A stretch of DNA of 64,000 nt, taken from positions 15,158,082 through 15,222,081 of the forward strand of contig NC_067207.1 of the NCBI RefSeq assembly GCF_026262505.1, read 5' to 3'. The DNA comes from Trichomonas vaginalis G3 (Eukaryota; Parabasalia; Trichomonadida; Trichomonadidae). Positions 52,974-61,558 of the stretch are shown here, piece by piece. A program made the translations under genes and the position numbers. The notes under the pieces are model-generated. The model worked only from the letters and a program-made list of their open reading frames with translations, ran no database searches and was not told the origin of the DNA. Every line of letters starts with the position of its first letter. The first letter of the stretch is position 1.

Positions 52974-53849
52974 ATGTTAGAAAAAAAGTTTGCTGACATT
53001 GACAAGAAATTTGAGAATGTTTTGAAGAAGAACAAGAGGAAGTTAGAAAATGCTCAGATAAAGCCTATACATGACAAGTTCCTATTTGCTCAGAATGGTA
53101 TAACAGGTCTAATTGCACCGCCTGGGTCGGGTAAGACTTTCACTTATCTTAAAATGGCTGCACAACAACAAGAACTAGATGAGAAGAACCCATTCTATGA
53201 GTTAGTAGTCATTTGTAGTACTTCTGGTCAATTCGATCAAACCGTAAATTCGTTCAAAGATATTATAAAGAAGTCTAAGTTAGTATGTATAAAGGATACT
53301 GAGTTGTTAGATTGGATAAAGAAGTACCAAAGAAGAGTTTTGAAGTACAATGCTATAAATGAGTATATAAATTCTAAGTTTAAAGACCCAAATGAGGAAA
53401 TGCAGAGAATATTAGAGAAGAAACACTTCAGAAACAAACAGAAAGAGATAGAATACATTTCGAAGAAATTGCAATCTTACGATTGGAAAACGTACCCTCA
53501 TAGATGTCTTCTTATCTTAGATGACTTTGCTTCTCATCCTTTGTTAAAGAACAGAGAACAAGATATGTGTCGAATTCTTAAGAAGCTCAGACACTTTAAC
53601 ATCTCAGTTGTCATTTGTGTACAGACAGCAAAGAGTTTAAGTAAGGATGTTAAAAGAATACTTACTGATATCATACTTTTCCCTGGATTGTCCGAAGACG
53701 ATTTCATGGAACTTATGAAAGAGTCCATGGCAGGTAAGTTTGACAGACATGAACTATGGGAGAAGTACAAAGTCATACAAGACCCTCATACTTCTTTCAG
53801 AATTCATATCTACGCAAACAAAGTTCAAATTGTAAAAAGTCAAGCTTGA
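52974..53849 (+). CDS. FtsK/HerA-type DNA-packaging ATPase of the Polinton-type element
   Basis: 291 residues from the ATG at 52974 (MLEKKFADIDKKF); the frame is open further upstream, but that would overlap the divergent gene. Walker A is IAPPGSGKTFTYLKM and Walker B is RCLLILDDFASH, followed by a sensor-like VVICVQTAKSLSKDV, the plan of A32-type packaging ATPases of Polintons, virophages and NCLDV. It would pump the genome into capsids. The frame is complete. Confidence 0.85.
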   Translation: MLEKKFADIDKKFENVLKKNKRKLENAQIKPIHDKFLFAQNGITGLIAPPGSGKTFTYLKMAAQQQELDEKNPFYELVVICSTSGQFDQTVNSFKDIIKKSKLVCIKDTELLDWIKKYQRRVLKYNAINEYINSKFKDPNEEMQRILEKKHFRNKQKEIEYISKKLQSYDWKTYPHRCLLILDDFASHPLLKNREQDMCRILKKLRHFNISVVICVQTAKSLSKDVKRILTDIILFPGLSEDDFMELMKESMAGKFDRHELWEKYKVIQDPHTSFRIHIYANKVQIVKSQA

Positions 53850-54935
53850 AAATTAAATGTTTTAGTCTTAGTCTGTTGTGGTGCTGGGGCTGTCGGTTCT
53901 TCTGGTTGGGATATGGACTCGGTTGGTGGTACGTCGGACATTCGTTTGTGTCTTAACCGTCTTTGTTCTGAAACAATATAATATTGTCTTGAAAAAGTAC
54001 AACATTGTCTTGAAAAAGTACAACATTGTCTTGAAAAAGTACAACATTGTCTTGAAAAAGTACAACATTGTCTTGAAAAAGTACAAGACTTGTTCTGAAA
54101 AAGTTCAAGACTTGTTCTGAAAAAGTACAGCTGTACTCAAATTTGAGAGACATTGTACTGAATTTATACAACATTGTTCTGAAAAAGTACAATATTGTAC
54201 TGAATTTATACAACATTGTTCTGAAAAAGTACAATATTGTACTGAATTTATACAACATTGTCTTGAAAAAGTACAACATTGTCTTGAAAAAGTACAACAT
54301 TGTCTTGAAAAAGTACAACATTGTCTTGAAAAAGTACAATATTGTACTGACTCAGTATGGAGCTTGACCCCTTAGACGAAGCAATTTATCTAATTGAGGT
54401 AAATGAAACCGTGAAGGAATATCTCAGCAAGTGCAAACCAAGCAAGCTTGAAAATTAAATGTTTAGTCTTAGTAAGTCTGTTGTGGTGCTGGGGCTGTCG
54501 GTTCTTCTGGCTTTGGAAGACATTCAGGAAGAGGAACGTCGGACATTCGTTTGTGTCCTGTCGGAAGGAAGAACTTTTCCAGTTGTCGGGAAAAATTTTT
54601 CCAGTTGTCGGGAAATTTTTTTCCAGTTGTCGGGAAAAATTTTTCCAGTTGTCGGGAAAAAAGTTCTCAATTTTCGAAAATTTGAATGGTTTACGGACGA
54701 ACAACAGGAAAATTTTTTCCAGTTGTCGGGAAAATTTTTTCCAGTTGTCGGGAAAATTTTTTCCAGTTGTCGGGAAAATTTTTTCCAGTTGTCGGGAAAA
54801 TTTTTTCCAGTTGTCGGGAAATTTTTTTCCTGTCGGAAGGAAGGACTCGGAATGCCAGAAGGATTTGACAAGGCAATTTACCTTATAGAGCTACCTGAGC
54901 CATCTGAAGTCAAGCTTGAAAAATAAAGAGTTCAT
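53850..54935. repeat. two minisatellite arrays with shared flanks in the Polinton-type element
   Basis: Array A (about 53983-54350) has about 17 units of 21 bp, ATTGTCTTGAAAAAGTACAA, with variants TTCTGAAAAAGT and TACTGAATTTAT. Array B (about 54570-54830) has about 10 units of 22 bp, CCAGTTGTCGGGAAAATTTT. Both are preceded by the same block of about 100 bp (TTAAATGTTTTAGTCTTAGT to GTCGGACATTCGTTTGTGTC) and followed by GCAATTTA and a CAAGCTTGAAAA end, so one array block is a duplicate of the other with a replaced repeat. Long frames run through both strands because the units lack stops; none shows a known domain. Confidence 0.8.
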
Positions 54936-55782
54936 CTACTCTACTTGTTTGAAGTTGTCAAAATACTCTGTTATTTTTTCCTTTAACAATGGCAAATCTT
55001 CTTTGAAGGTAAGTATTGTACAACCTTTAATATCATAGTGTGTTTGAGGTAACGTATCTTGAACTATTTGTTTCACATCTTCATTCGGTGTCATTGAAAT
55101 CGGTAAGTTTTTCGCGATAGAACCAATTTCTGTCAGATTTGTAAATCTTAGCAAGGTCGTAAAAGCTTTTGTTGTTTCTTCTGACTAAATGCAACATAAC
55201 CATATCTCTGTCTTCTTCATTTTCCATCTCTTCAGTATAAATCATATACTTATAGTTCTTTTCCTTTCCTTTTGGTACCGAACGTGGTATTCTTTTCTGT
55301 ATGCTTTTGTCTTTTGCTTCAATGACTTCATCTTTTGCTTGAAGTTTCTTTTCCATCTCTTCACGTTCTTGTCTATGAATTTCATCTAACATCATGAAAA
55401 TATAACAAGCGTAACGAGGCGAAGCCCACATTGCAACAGCATTTACAAGAAGTCTATGAACATACCAACCTCTCAAACCATTTGGCAAATTTTGACGATT
55501 TTCGTACGGAATCTCGTTCCGCGGTTTTCTACCACTCGCAAACATATGAGGAAATTCTTCTAAAAGTTCTTTTGTCTGTTGGTTTTCAAACCAATGACGT
55601 GCTTGCTTTGTAGAACGAAGAGTATTCAAAATACTTTGCATTTGGTACATGTCATCTTTGACTGAACGAATGAGACGTAACTGTTTGTTATACTGTATGT
55701 ACTCGTATTCTTCATTTATGGCTTCATGGACTATAACTGTTGTTGTGTTCTCTGTTGTTGACATATCTGTCTTTACATACAA
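54936..55782 (-). pseudogene. KilA-N domain protein region 1, Polinton-type element
   Basis: The main frame has a KilA-N core at about residues 60-135 (LRGWYVHRLLVNAVAMWASP and YACYIFMMLDEI), preceded by an N-terminal segment shared with the neighbouring copy and followed by a charged coil (EMEKKLQAKDEVIEAKDKSI) and a further domain (YKYMIYTEEMENEEDRDMVM). KilA-N domains bind DNA and are frequent in large DNA viruses and phages. The region appears broken once. A second KilA-N gene follows at 55854-56261. Confidence 0.7.
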
Positions 55783-55853
55783 AATAAAAAAATAAAAAAA
55801 ATAAAATTAACTTTATTTTTTCTATCTTGTATAAAAGACCAAAAATAAACGCT

Positions 55854-56261
55854 TTACATGTATTTTTCAGCAACTTCGTCAAGAAGTCTGTAAATATACC
55901 ATGCATAACGAGGAGAAGCCCACATTGCTATTGAACTAACTAGGAACTTATGAACATATATACCTTTTAGATGCGATGGTAAGTTTTGTCTGTCTTGGTA
56001 CATCTTTTTAAGTTCTACATGTTCGAACTCACTCAAAAGTTCATGAGTGCTATTTAATTCAAACCAGTCTTGTGGTTTCTTAGTATCTGGTGTAGCACAT
56101 GCTGTCAAAATACTTTGCATTTGGTACATGTCATCTTTGACCGAACGAATGAGACGGAGTTGTTTGTTATATTGTATGTACTCGTATTCTTCATTTATGG
56201 CTTCATGAACGATAGCAGTTGTTGTGTTCTCGGTTGTTGTCATATATGTTCTTACATACAA
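55854..56261 (-). CDS. KilA-N domain protein 2, Polinton-type element
   Basis: 135 residues. Its first 50 residues are almost the same as those of the neighbouring KilA-N gene, and the core LKGIYVHKFLVSSIAMWASP with YAWYIYRLLDEV is a KilA-N domain. It consists of little more than this domain. The pair arose by tandem duplication; the larger gene has an additional C-terminal part. A DNA-binding regulator of the element is a reasonable inference. Confidence 0.7.
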   Translation of the reverse strand: MYVRTYMTTTENTTTAIVHEAINEEYEYIQYNKQLRLIRSVKDDMYQMQSILTACATPDTKKPQDWFELNSTHELLSEFEHVELKKMYQDRQNLPSHLKGIYVHKFLVSSIAMWASPRYAWYIYRLLDEVAEKYM

Positions 56262-56515
56262 AATAAAAAAAATATTTTATAAAAAACTAACTTTATTTTT
56301 TCTGTCTTAAGGAAACTCATGAAATTTCATACGGAATTCAGCAAAAATATATTTTAGGGTAGAATGTTAGATCTAACATGTTTTCTAACATGTTTTCTAA
56401 CATGGTCTAAAACATACAAAACTCATGAAATTTCATACGGAATTCAATAAAAATATATTTTATGTTAGAATGTTAGATCTAACACGTTTTCTAACCTCTT
56501 TTCTAACATAACTAT
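56262..56515. repeat. palindrome block between element genes
   Basis: Contains two copies of the terminal-field palindrome (ATGTTAGATCTAACATGTTT near 56365 and a variant near 56465), each next to AAAATATATTTTA and AAACTCATGAAATTTCATAC. Non-coding. Confidence 0.7.
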
Positions 56516-57430
56516 TTACAAGCGTTTTACATGGTATATGTTGCGATGGTTCATGACTTTAAACAGTTTTGTAGCTTCTATTTCTTCTGTCAGTACATCG
56601 AATGTTTTCACAATGTCGAAAGTTTCTTTATACTTCTTCTTGACGTCAGATAGAAGGAAATCGTCAGCAGTTGGATAGTTTTTGTTCAGAAATTCTAACA
56701 TGTTCATTTTATCTTCTGCTGGTTTTTCTGCTTCTTTCTTTAAATCTGCATAGTCGTTTCGCATACGTTCTATCTCTTTGACGGAGTAGTTATATTTCCT
56801 CATTGCTGCTTTACATTTTGAACATTGCGGGTTCATTTTAGCATTGTACATTGAAATAAAACCAGCTAGAACAACCAAGGCGTCAATGGTTTTCTTTAAC
56901 TCAAAAGTTGCTGGTTTTATCTGTTCGTTCCATACTTTACCTCTTCTATCTTTATCTCTTATCTGCCATACACATTTTGCAACTAACGAAACAAAGTTGT
57001 CGTAGGTCTTAAATTCTTCAGATTTATATATGTCAGAGATGTTCTTATATACCATGTCGCAGTCTTTGTCCATGACTTTGTGGTTGCAATGAAATCCAAG
57101 AAACTCATAGTTAACCTTTCGTATGAACTTCTTTATTTCTACTGAGTCAGTTGCTTTGACTTCTATTTCATCGAATTCAGGAATAGTAAGCTTTTGTTGT
57201 TGTATTTCAGGAAGTTTAGGTAGATGGTCAATAATATCCTGCATTTCATAAAGATATTGTTCATTTGTTTCATCTTTCGCACTACAGTCTAAATCTCCTT
57301 GGAGAAGTTCTTGCTTTATCTTCTGGATTTCTGTTTCGAAAGTATATGAAGAAGGAATGAAGCTTTTCATCTCTACTAACATTGAAGTTGGGTTCATAAC
57401 TAAAGAGTTTGGTGCTGTAGTTGCTAACAT
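56516..57430 (-). CDS. unknown protein of the Polinton-type element
   Basis: 304 residues, complete frame, not recognised. Mostly helical and charged; residues about 200-215 hold a Cys pair (NPQCSKCKAAM) that could bind metal with His/Cys earlier (FHCNHKVMDKDC). It is flanked on both sides by palindrome blocks. A function cannot be stated. Confidence 0.6.
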   Translation of the reverse strand: MLATTAPNSLVMNPTSMLVEMKSFIPSSYTFETEIQKIKQELLQGDLDCSAKDETNEQYLYEMQDIIDHLPKLPEIQQQKLTIPEFDEIEVKATDSVEIKKFIRKVNYEFLGFHCNHKVMDKDCDMVYKNISDIYKSEEFKTYDNFVSLVAKCVWQIRDKDRRGKVWNEQIKPATFELKKTIDALVVLAGFISMYNAKMNPQCSKCKAAMRKYNYSVKEIERMRNDYADLKKEAEKPAEDKMNMLEFLNKNYPTADDFLLSDVKKKYKETFDIVKTFDVLTEEIEATKLFKVMNHRNIYHVKRL

Positions 57431-57947
57431 GTTCTTACAATAAAAATAAAAAATATTTTTTTAAAAATACTAACTTTATTTTTTATGTTTTTTGTGAAAG
57501 TGTCAAAACTCATGACAAATTCAAGAGTTTTAGACCATGTTAGAAAACGTGTTAGAAAACATGTTAGATCTAACATTCTAACATAAACATTATTTTTGGG
57601 TCATTTACACTCATTACGAAGAAGTCTTGACAAAACATGTACGAAGAAGTCTTGACAAAACATTTACGAAGAAGTCTTGACAAAACATTTACGAAGAAGT
57701 CTCAACAAAACATTTACGATGAAGTCTTAACAAAAAATATACGATGAAATCTATTTCCTGTGTTGTTGTCAAAATGTCATGTTGTCACACTTTTTCAGAG
57801 AAGTTAAAATGACCGAGTGACCTGGTCGCCTAAAATATATTTTTTTCTATCTTAAGGAAATTCATGAAAATTCAAGAGTTTTAGACCATGTTAGAAAACG
57901 TGTTAGAAAACGTGTTAGATCTAACATGCTAACATAAACATTATTTT
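57431..57947. repeat. palindrome and direct-repeat block between element genes
   Basis: Has GAAGTCTTGACAAAACATTTAC-type direct repeats (57618-57740) and palindromes GTTAGAAAACATGTTAGATC near 57548 and GTTAGAAAACGTGTTAGATC near 57900, as in the left terminal field. A unique stretch of about 90 bp (57750-57840) lies between. Non-coding. Confidence 0.7.
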
Positions 57948-58808
57948 TCAATACTTTTTCAGCACTTCTCCGTAGTTATATATGAAAGACAATTCGAGAT
58001 AAAAGTCGTAGTACAATGGAACAATATGTTGCACACCATTTGTTGTGAACCAAACTTGAAAGTCAGAGAAACTGTTACTAGGTGGTTCGTAGAATTTAGA
58101 AGCAAAGTCATAAAAGTCCTTACCAATACAAAGAAAACTATTGTTGCTTGAACTGAAACTTGCATGACACATGACATTTTGAGGGTCAAACACGTTTCTA
58201 TAAACTGTCAAATCTGTTGGTGGGCGTATAAACCAGAACGGACCGTCAGGTGGTAATGGTTCGTTCTGGTTTAGTAACCGAAGAAATTGTGCCCAAGAAC
58301 GTTTGTCTACTTGCCAAAATAAAAACTGTGTATCTCTTGGAGGGTTATTTTCAATCCTTTGAAATGAAACTGTGGAGTTCATCTTGTCATATTCTAGTTT
58401 CAGATAGTATGTTCCATTTAGTAAAGAATCGTATTTTTCTTGAAATTCCCAGTAGTATTTGTTTATTTGAGTTTGAAAGTCATTTAGAGTTTTTTCAAGA
58501 TTTTCGTCTGAACGAACTGTAAAGATTCTCATTTCATCAAATTTGTCTAGTAGACCATCATGACCTCTATACCGCCCATGAAAATATACTGCGAACATAA
58601 ATGCGTTAGTTCTTTTTGAAAACAAAACTCTTCTAAATCCTATTGCCTTTGCATCTGAAGGACTTTGAAGCCAACGAATTGGAAAGTCAAACCTGTAAGA
58701 TCCAGATGAAATTTCTTCATCTGAAATATTCCTACCAGCGTTTGTAAAGATATAGTCTAACGGTTTTGTATCTGCTGCTTTTGTTCTTTGTTTTTCAACC
58801 TGAAACAT
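57948..58808 (-). CDS. unknown protein family of the Polinton-type element, member 1
   Basis: 286 residues, complete frame. Signature near the N-terminus: FDFPIRWLQSPSDAKAIGFR. The partial gene at 63815 has the same motif (FDYPLRWLRDPSVTKAIGFR), so this is a paralogous family. The body is rich in aromatic residues and beta-like stretches (DGPFWFIRPPTDLTVYRNVF), which would fit a virion surface or receptor-binding protein, but this is a guess. No known domain was recognised. Confidence 0.65.
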   Translation of the reverse strand: MFQVEKQRTKAADTKPLDYIFTNAGRNISDEEISSGSYRFDFPIRWLQSPSDAKAIGFRRVLFSKRTNAFMFAVYFHGRYRGHDGLLDKFDEMRIFTVRSDENLEKTLNDFQTQINKYYWEFQEKYDSLLNGTYYLKLEYDKMNSTVSFQRIENNPPRDTQFLFWQVDKRSWAQFLRLLNQNEPLPPDGPFWFIRPPTDLTVYRNVFDPQNVMCHASFSSSNNSFLCIGKDFYDFASKFYEPPSNSFSDFQVWFTTNGVQHIVPLYYDFYLELSFIYNYGEVLKKY

Positions 58809-58876
58809 TTAATATATGTAAAAATATACTATTTTAAAAAATGTTTTAAAATGGTATGCCATTTCATATTTCTCAT

Positions 58877-59596
58877 CTAACAAACATGTTGTCTGACTGC
58901 TCGAGGGTTAGGTTGGTACCATTCAAATTTTACACTTGCAATTCCTTCAATTGCATTCAAAATGTCTGAGTCGGAGTCAACCATTTGTTCTCTCTTTGTA
59001 GTCTTGAAAGCGTCAAGAAGCATTGCAGCTGTTGTGACATTGCCATGTGCATAGTATATATGACCGTCCAAATCTGTTACTGTTAGTCTGAGATTGTGTC
59101 CTTTCTTATTTCCGTCTTGTATGGCAGCAAGTACACCCATGAAGCCTTCTTTGTTCTTTCCTTCGTCAAAGTTTACTGTAAAGGTTCGACCAGATGTAAT
59201 TTGACTTCTAACTTCACGATACTTTTCATATGCATATCTTGTTCTTTCCATGGGAGCATGTTTGTCTTCACCTTTTCCTTTTTTCCTTCTCAAAGGATGC
59301 AATTGTTCGTCATGTTTCCAGTAGAATCTGGCAAAGCCGTCGTGTCCTTCAACTTGAGGTTCACTAACATTGAAAGGCAAGTTCATAAGACGTTCTTCTT
59401 CTAACCTCTCTAGTCTGTTTGGATAATTGGCGCGCGCTGTTTCCAAGTCCATCTCGTAGGTCAGACCAGCCAGTTTGTCATAGACTTTTATGGGTCTTCC
59501 CTTCCTATATTTAAACTTCTTTGAAACTTTCCAACCATATCTTTCTAACTCTGCTTTTATTCTAGCAGATTTTCTATCCATTCTATACGGGGGCAT
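58877..59596 (-). CDS. unknown protein of the Polinton-type element
   Basis: 239 residues, complete frame, not recognised. Basic N-terminus (MPPYRMDRKSARIKAELERY), then a central basic segment (HPLRRKKGKGEDKHAPMERT) and a mixed alpha/beta C-terminal part. The basic character suggests nucleic-acid contact. Its C-terminal end abuts a short relic of the HNH gene ends at about 58845-58885. Confidence 0.6.
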   Translation of the reverse strand: MPPYRMDRKSARIKAELERYGWKVSKKFKYRKGRPIKVYDKLAGLTYEMDLETARANYPNRLERLEEERLMNLPFNVSEPQVEGHDGFARFYWKHDEQLHPLRRKKGKGEDKHAPMERTRYAYEKYREVRSQITSGRTFTVNFDEGKNKEGFMGVLAAIQDGNKKGHNLRLTVTDLDGHIYYAHGNVTTAAMLLDAFKTTKREQMVDSDSDILNAIEGIASVKFEWYQPNPRAVRQHVC

Positions 59597-59622
59597 TTTT
59601 ATAAAAATAAAAATATACTGTT

Positions 59623-60207
59623 TTAAAATGGTATGCCATATAGCTTCTTGAATTTGTTAAGAAATATTTTAACGTTTTTTCCATCTGTATCTCTAGTGTT
59701 TACATAAGCATAGCCTTCCTTAGTAAAACATACTTGTAATTTCCTATAGCTTACGCCGGTATAAAAGTAGAAAGAGTCTTGTTCTTCGCTATAGTAGTAA
59801 AACTCAAACGTATGCTTACCATAGTCTGTAATTTCAATTGTTTCATCTTCTAGTTCGTCGACAAATTCGAATACAATATCTCCAAATTTGCCTATGTTCT
59901 TACTGTTTTCAGAACAAGTGACCCAGCGTAAGTTTTCAAGTCTATTGTCGTTTCTTATACGGTTTATGTGGTCTACAAGAGGTAAATTGTTAGGGTTCGG
60001 TATAAAATGAGTTGCAATGACAATATGTTTAAAATATTTTTTTCCACTCATACTCATCATAGCATATCCGTTATTTCGCTCACATTCGCTTAAAACTCTT
60101 TTTGTCTTTTTGTTTCTGACTTCAAATGACTCACAACAGTGAATTTCATATTTCTCATCTAACAAACAAGTTTCCCAACGGTCTTCTCCAACAAACTCAG
60201 CGTACAT
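59623..60207 (-). CDS. HNH endonuclease (NUMOD4-HNH type), copy 2, inverted
   Basis: 194 residues, same length and domain plan as the copy at 51403-51987 and in opposite orientation. The HNH core LVDHINRIRNDNRLENLRWV is unchanged. Residues 1 to about 150 are identical to copy 1; the last part differs (GVSYRKLQVCFTKEGYAYVN against GVNYRKLQVCFTKAGYAHVN, then NVKIFLNKF against CVHIYLNKF). The sharp change from identity to divergence suggests conversion of the 5' part. The 5' leader AT-only block is also shared. Confidence 0.88.
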   Translation of the reverse strand: MYAEFVGEDRWETCLLDEKYEIHCCESFEVRNKKTKRVLSECERNNGYAMMSMSGKKYFKHIVIATHFIPNPNNLPLVDHINRIRNDNRLENLRWVTCSENSKNIGKFGDIVFEFVDELEDETIEITDYGKHTFEFYYYSEEQDSFYFYTGVSYRKLQVCFTKEGYAYVNTRDTDGKNVKIFLNKFKKLYGIPF

Positions 60208-60239
60208 TTCAAATAAAATAAAAAAATATTTTTTTTTGA

Positions 60240-60340
60240 AAAAATGTTTTATTTTAAATGGTATGCCATTTCATATTTCTCATCTAACAAACAAGTTTCC
60301 CAACGGTCTTCTCCAACAAACTCAGCGTACATTTCAAATA
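60240..60340 (-). repeat. short relic carrying only the ends of the HNH gene unit
   Basis: The sequence matches the leader and first codons of the HNH gene and its last few codons, without the body. A second, shorter relic of the same kind lies at about 58845-58885. They show that the HNH unit has been present at more sites than the two full copies. Confidence 0.7.
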
Positions 60341-60363
60341 AAAATAAAAAAATGTTTTTTTCT

Positions 60364-60948
60364 TTACTTAACATAACCACCGGCTGCCATAAGTCTTTGA
60401 CGCCAACCCATACCAGCTAATGAAGGTTGACTTGGTTTAGTATTGAAACTAAACTTTGGTTTTGGTTTATCTTCAGTTTTTGGTTTTTCTTCTTCTATCG
60501 GTTTTTCGTCACTTTTTGGTTCACCTGACTTTACTTCACTTGCAGGTATGGTTGTGTCGTCAACATCTTCATAAATATCATATGCCATTTGTTTTTGTTT
60601 TCCTTTCAACTTTTTGTGTTTGTTGTAAAGTTTAGAATATTTCGACTCTAAGTCAATGAGATGTTCTATAATGAACTGTTGGTCAGTGAAGTAAACTTTT
60701 CCATCTGTTGTCTCATAAACTCCTTCAGACTTCAATATTTTATTTGTGAGAGTCTGTTTCTTTTTTGAGATACTAGCCGTTCCATTTCTATGAAAAGTGA
60801 CTTTGTAGTTAGGGTTTGTATTTCCAGACCTGGCACTTTCTATTATTGAATTTTTCTCTTCATCTGTAAGTTCTTTGACAGGTTTTGACAATGGTTCTGA
60901 ACTTTTTGTTTGTGGTGTCAAATCTACCGTTTCAACTTCTTCGGTCAT
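60364..60948 (-). CDS. unknown Lys/Pro-rich-tailed protein of the Polinton-type element
   Basis: 194 residues, complete frame, not recognised. The centre (YKVTFHRNGTASISKKKQTL) is basic, followed by a helical stretch (LIDLESKYSKLYNKHKKLKG) and a Pro/Lys/Glu linker (KPIEEEKPKTEDKPKPK) ending in MGWRQRLMAAGGYVK. The start lies behind the same ACTGAGATGA-like leader as the small gene at 60968-61120. Confidence 0.55.
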   Translation of the reverse strand: MTEEVETVDLTPQTKSSEPLSKPVKELTDEEKNSIIESARSGNTNPNYKVTFHRNGTASISKKKQTLTNKILKSEGVYETTDGKVYFTDQQFIIEHLIDLESKYSKLYNKHKKLKGKQKQMAYDIYEDVDDTTIPASEVKSGEPKSDEKPIEEEKPKTEDKPKPKFSFNTKPSQPSLAGMGWRQRLMAAGGYVK

Positions 60949-60967
60949 TTCATCTCAGTAAAAAATT

Positions 60968-61120
60968 TTAGTTTGGTTTGTTTTCAACTGGTTGTTTAGG
61001 TTTTTTAAGTCGGTCTAAAACTTCCTGAGGTATAGGAAGAACTTGACAAACACGTTGTGTAACTGCTGGAAGTCGACAAATCCATCTTGAACCCATTTGT
61101 CTCAATGCTGTATTGTTCAT
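60968..61120 (-). CDS. small unknown protein (50 aa) of the Polinton-type element
   Basis: Starts ATG at 61118-61120 (MNNTALRQMGSRWICRLPAV) and ends TAA at 60968-60970. It is basic with a Pro/Lys-rich end (RLKKPKQPVENKPN). The 20 bases before its ATG, TTTTTTACTGAGATGA, are nearly the same as those before the gene at 60364-60948, and it lies in line with two neighbours on the same strand, which supports it as a real small gene. Not recognised. Confidence 0.5.
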   Translation of the reverse strand: MNNTALRQMGSRWICRLPAVTQRVCQVLPIPQEVLDRLKKPKQPVENKPN

Positions 61121-61139
61121 TTCATCTCAGTAAAAAAAT

Positions 61140-61541
61140 TTACATTCCCCAAGTTTGAGGTGGTTGAGGTTGGTTGTTGTTTACCCATTGTTGTGCATGG
61201 TTATATCCTCTGTTAAAGAATCTTTCACCTTGGTCCATATAGTGTCCTGCTTGGTTATAGTAGTCATTTGCTTTGTTATAGTAGTTTCCTGCTTCTCTTC
61301 CTACATTGTCCATCCATCCTTGAACTTTTCCTCTTGTTTCAGGATTTGGAATAAGATTTGTTGCATCTCGTGCTACCTCCCAACCTTTCTGTACGGTTTG
61401 TATAATAGGTTGTGCTTTCTCTTTCAGTATACCTAATGTACTCAAAATCTTCCTTCCAACTCCAAATACACCTCTGGCTATTGTTCCAACTGCGGGCAAA
61501 AATCTGGATGCAACTCCTGCTAATGCGCCAAATAAACCCAT
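61140..61541 (-). CDS. small amphipathic protein, pVI-like candidate, Polinton-type element
   Basis: 133 residues. The N-terminus MGLFGALAGVASRFLPAVGT is a Gly/Ala-rich amphipathic segment, then a helical part and a Tyr/Asn/Gln-rich tail (NYYNKANDYYNQAGHYMDQG) ending QPPQTWGM. Membrane-active capsid proteins such as adenovirus pVI begin in a similar way, so a membrane-lytic virion component is possible; this rests on composition and position only. It starts 18 bases from the divergent integrase region. Confidence 0.5.
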   Translation of the reverse strand: MGLFGALAGVASRFLPAVGTIARGVFGVGRKILSTLGILKEKAQPIIQTVQKGWEVARDATNLIPNPETRGKVQGWMDNVGREAGNYYNKANDYYNQAGHYMDQGERFFNRGYNHAQQWVNNNQPQPPQTWGM

Positions 61542-61558
61542 TTCTTATGGGTTAAAAA

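Noticed and set aside
53983-54350. CRISPR array
   Set aside because: The 21-bp units are directly adjacent without unique spacers, and the host is a eukaryote; it is a minisatellite.
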